From an uncultured Bacilli bacterium (GTDB lineage: Bacteria > Bacillota_I > Bacilli_A > RF39 > UBA660): a stretch of DNA of 24,362 bases. The DNA is taken from positions 1 to 24,362 of the forward strand of contig CANQRJ010000007.1 in the NCBI GenBank assembly GCA_947626215.1, given 5' to 3'. The notes beneath the pieces are model-generated. The model saw only the letters and a program-made list of their open reading frames with translations, did not search any database and had not been told where the DNA came from. Positions 23,194-24,362 of this stretch are shown here, piece after piece. The position numbers and the translations under genes are program-made. Within the stretch, counting starts at the first letter, position 1, and each line of letters opens with the position of its first letter.

Positions 23194-24183
23194 CTACTCT
23201 ATTAAATAGTTTTGTTTTGTAGATTGAAGTTGAATATAAGTATTACCATCATTTAATTTAACCTCAGATCCGTCTAAATATGTATATTTTGTCTTAGCAT
23301 ATCTATTTTCTTTATTCCACATTATTGGCGTTGCGTGTCCATTAGTAATATATACTCCTTCTCCATTGCCAATTGTTTGCAATTCCCAATAATAATTATC
23401 GCTAGCCATACTCGTATTTATTTTTTGAATAATAATATTTTTTGTTGTATATTGCTCTTTTGTTTCATAATCAATATGTTCTTTTCCATTTACACTTCTT
23501 TTATATAATTTTGTATTCTCATCATAAATATAGGATGTATTAGATACATTAGATGAAGGAATATATATTTTATTCGCAACTTGACCAGATTCATCTATTA
23601 CTTCTTCTAAAGAATAAGATAGTACTAAACCTTTATCCGTAGTTAAAGCATATCCTTTTTTATTAGCTAAATCTCTATCCTTTGCAAGACTAGTATACCC
23701 TGTATGTTCTGTTGCTAAACCCTCAGGATTTTCTCTCCAAAAAGCGGTATCATATAAACCATTTAAGCTCGCAACTTTTAATGATTTAATTTGATCTTCA
23801 GCATAATGACTCCAACCCCAATGCACAAAGATTGCATCTTGTTCAAAAACATAATCTAAAAAGTTATGTCTTGCGCTTCTAATCGTCCCTATTTTTAAAT
23901 CATCTATATCTTTATAAAATGCCAAAAGTCTTGTCATATTTCCTTCTACAGGGATTTCATAAACCATATACGCTTTTTGCAATCCTTGTTGTACTTTTAC
24001 TGCAACGGTTGCATTATTTACAACAACTGCAAATGGTCTTGTATTAGAATTTACATCAACAATATCAATTTTTTCTTTTATTTGCAAATTTTCTTGAGTT
24101 TCTATTATCTCTTTATTTTCTTCTAGTTTGCTACAACCGCAAAAAAAGAAACATACAATTAAAAATACACTAATTTTCTTCAC
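23194..24183 (-). CDS. DUF3048 (YerB-like) lipoprotein
   Basis: An exported lipoprotein of the DUF3048 family (B. subtilis YerB relatives; function not established). The N-terminus is a lipoprotein signal peptide ending in FFFCGC, with the second Cys the likely lipidated residue. The family core includes TRPFAVVVNNATVA, IGTIRSARHNFLDY, WGWSHYAEDQI and YITNGHATPIMW. The most likely start is the GTG at 24183 (MKKISVF), because AAGAAGGTG lies 9 nt upstream; a GTG at 24195 in frame would sit inside that ribosome-binding site. It is the first gene of the glycan operon, behind the promoter at 24240-24268, and lies 9 nt from the acyltransferase gene. Its position suggests a role in surface-glycan assembly or that it drives the operon's basal expression; neither is shown. 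Confidence 0.85.
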   Translation of the reverse strand: MKKISVFLIVCFFFCGCSKLEENKEIIETQENLQIKEKIDIVDVNSNTRPFAVVVNNATVAVKVQQGLQKAYMVYEIPVEGNMTRLLAFYKDIDDLKIGTIRSARHNFLDYVFEQDAIFVHWGWSHYAEDQIKSLKVASLNGLYDTAFWRENPEGLATEHTGYTSLAKDRDLANKKGYALTTDKGLVLSYSLEEVIDESGQVANKIYIPSSNVSNTSYIYDENTKLYKRSVNGKEHIDYETKEQYTTKNIIIQKINTSMASDNYYWELQTIGNGEGVYITNGHATPIMWNKENRYAKTKYTYLDGSEVKLNDGNTYIQLQSTKQNYLIE

Positions 24184-24239
24184 TATTTTGTACACCTTCT
24201 TTTTATCTTAACAACAAGATATTATCCTTTATATATAAC

Positions 24240-24268
24240 ATTTTATCATTTATAATTTAATATGTAAA
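24240..24268 (-). promoter_or_regulatory. Promoter of the surface-glycan operon
   Basis: On the minus strand TTTACA (24268-24263), a 17-nt spacer, TAAAAT (24245-24240). All genes from 24183 down to 11260 lie on this strand without an evident strong terminator between them. Confidence 0.7.
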
Positions 24269-24319
24269 TTAAGGAAACAAAAATTTATGGCAATCGCATA
24301 AAAATAATAATGTAAAATT

Positions 24320-24328
24320 TGATATAAT
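24320..24328 (+). promoter_or_regulatory. Weak candidate divergent promoter facing out of the window
   Basis: TGATATAAT on the plus strand is an extended -10 box without a clear -35. It would drive a gene beyond the right edge; nothing coding is visible in the last 34 nt. Confidence 0.3.
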
Positions 24329-24362
24329 TACTTTTTAAAATTAAAAAAATCATGTATTCTTA

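Noticed and set aside
1..24362. Recoded (mycoplasma-type) genetic code, CRISPR arrays, tRNAs or insertion sequences
   Set aside because: TGA ends several genes and TGG encodes Trp. No spaced direct repeats, cloverleaf or transposase reading frame was seen on either strand.

Overview
The window is strongly A+T-rich DNA from a low-GC, Gram-positive-type bacterium (Firmicutes/Bacillota, probably an uncultured gut-type Bacilli or Erysipelotrichia-like lineage; the exact taxon is a guess). Evidence for a Firmicute with a cell wall: an LCP (LytR-CpsA-Psr) protein, VanZ, a DUF3048 lipoprotein, a surface protein with a sortase-like tail, strong AGGAGG ribosome-binding sites and TTGACA/TATAAT promoters. 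TGA is used as a stop and TGG for Trp, so the genetic code is standard. No rRNA, tRNA, CRISPR array or transposase was seen.

Left part (1-6250), a defence-like block, all on the minus strand. It holds three transcription units, each with its own promoter and most with a near-identical intrinsic terminator: (a) a membrane TIR protein (zinc ribbon, helical/TPR-like region, TIR, five membrane segments, extracellular SH3) followed 15 nt later by an SPFH (YdjI-type) protein that runs off the left edge; (b) an RloA-like ATPase plus RloB (TOPRIM-like) pair; (c) a second, unpaired RloA-like ATPase.

Middle part (6251-11220), envelope and toxin-antitoxin genes. It holds a secreted, membrane-anchored surface protein with a degenerate sorting signal (VPQTVD); a possible 60-nt leader or small RNA; an LCP-VanZ operon; and, on the plus strand, an XRE-ImmA/IrrE regulator behind an inverted-repeat operator. 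That regulator is translationally coupled to a PIN toxin gene cut off after 26 codons.

Right part (11260-24268), one long minus-strand surface-glycan operon that starts at a TTTACA-17-TAAAAT promoter. In transcription order: DUF3048 lipoprotein, acyltransferase-3, PHP phosphoesterase, PRPP-type phosphoribosyltransferase, GT2, a Wzy-sialyltransferase fusion, Wzx flippase, a NeuA-PseG fusion, NeuB, a Cj1295-like DUF4910/M28-like protein, and an AAC(3)-fold acetyltransferase. Together these indicate activation, transfer, flipping and polymerisation of a nonulosonic (sialic/pseudaminic-like) acid glycan. Dehydratase, aminotransferase, acetyltransferase and initiating sugar-phosphate transferase genes are absent and must lie elsewhere.

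The most striking result is a pair of long poly-G tracts (in coding sense) inside the two acyl/acetyltransferase genes at opposite ends of this operon. The G10 tract in the AAC(3)-fold gene is in frame (ON). The G11 tract in the acyltransferase-3 gene throws it out of frame (OFF), and 9 or 12 G would restore a canonical 339-340-residue protein. The locus therefore looks like a phase-variable, nonulosonic-acid-decorated surface glycan in a Gram-positive, resembling the Campylobacter jejuni flagellin-glycan contingency locus in logic and in two of its genes.
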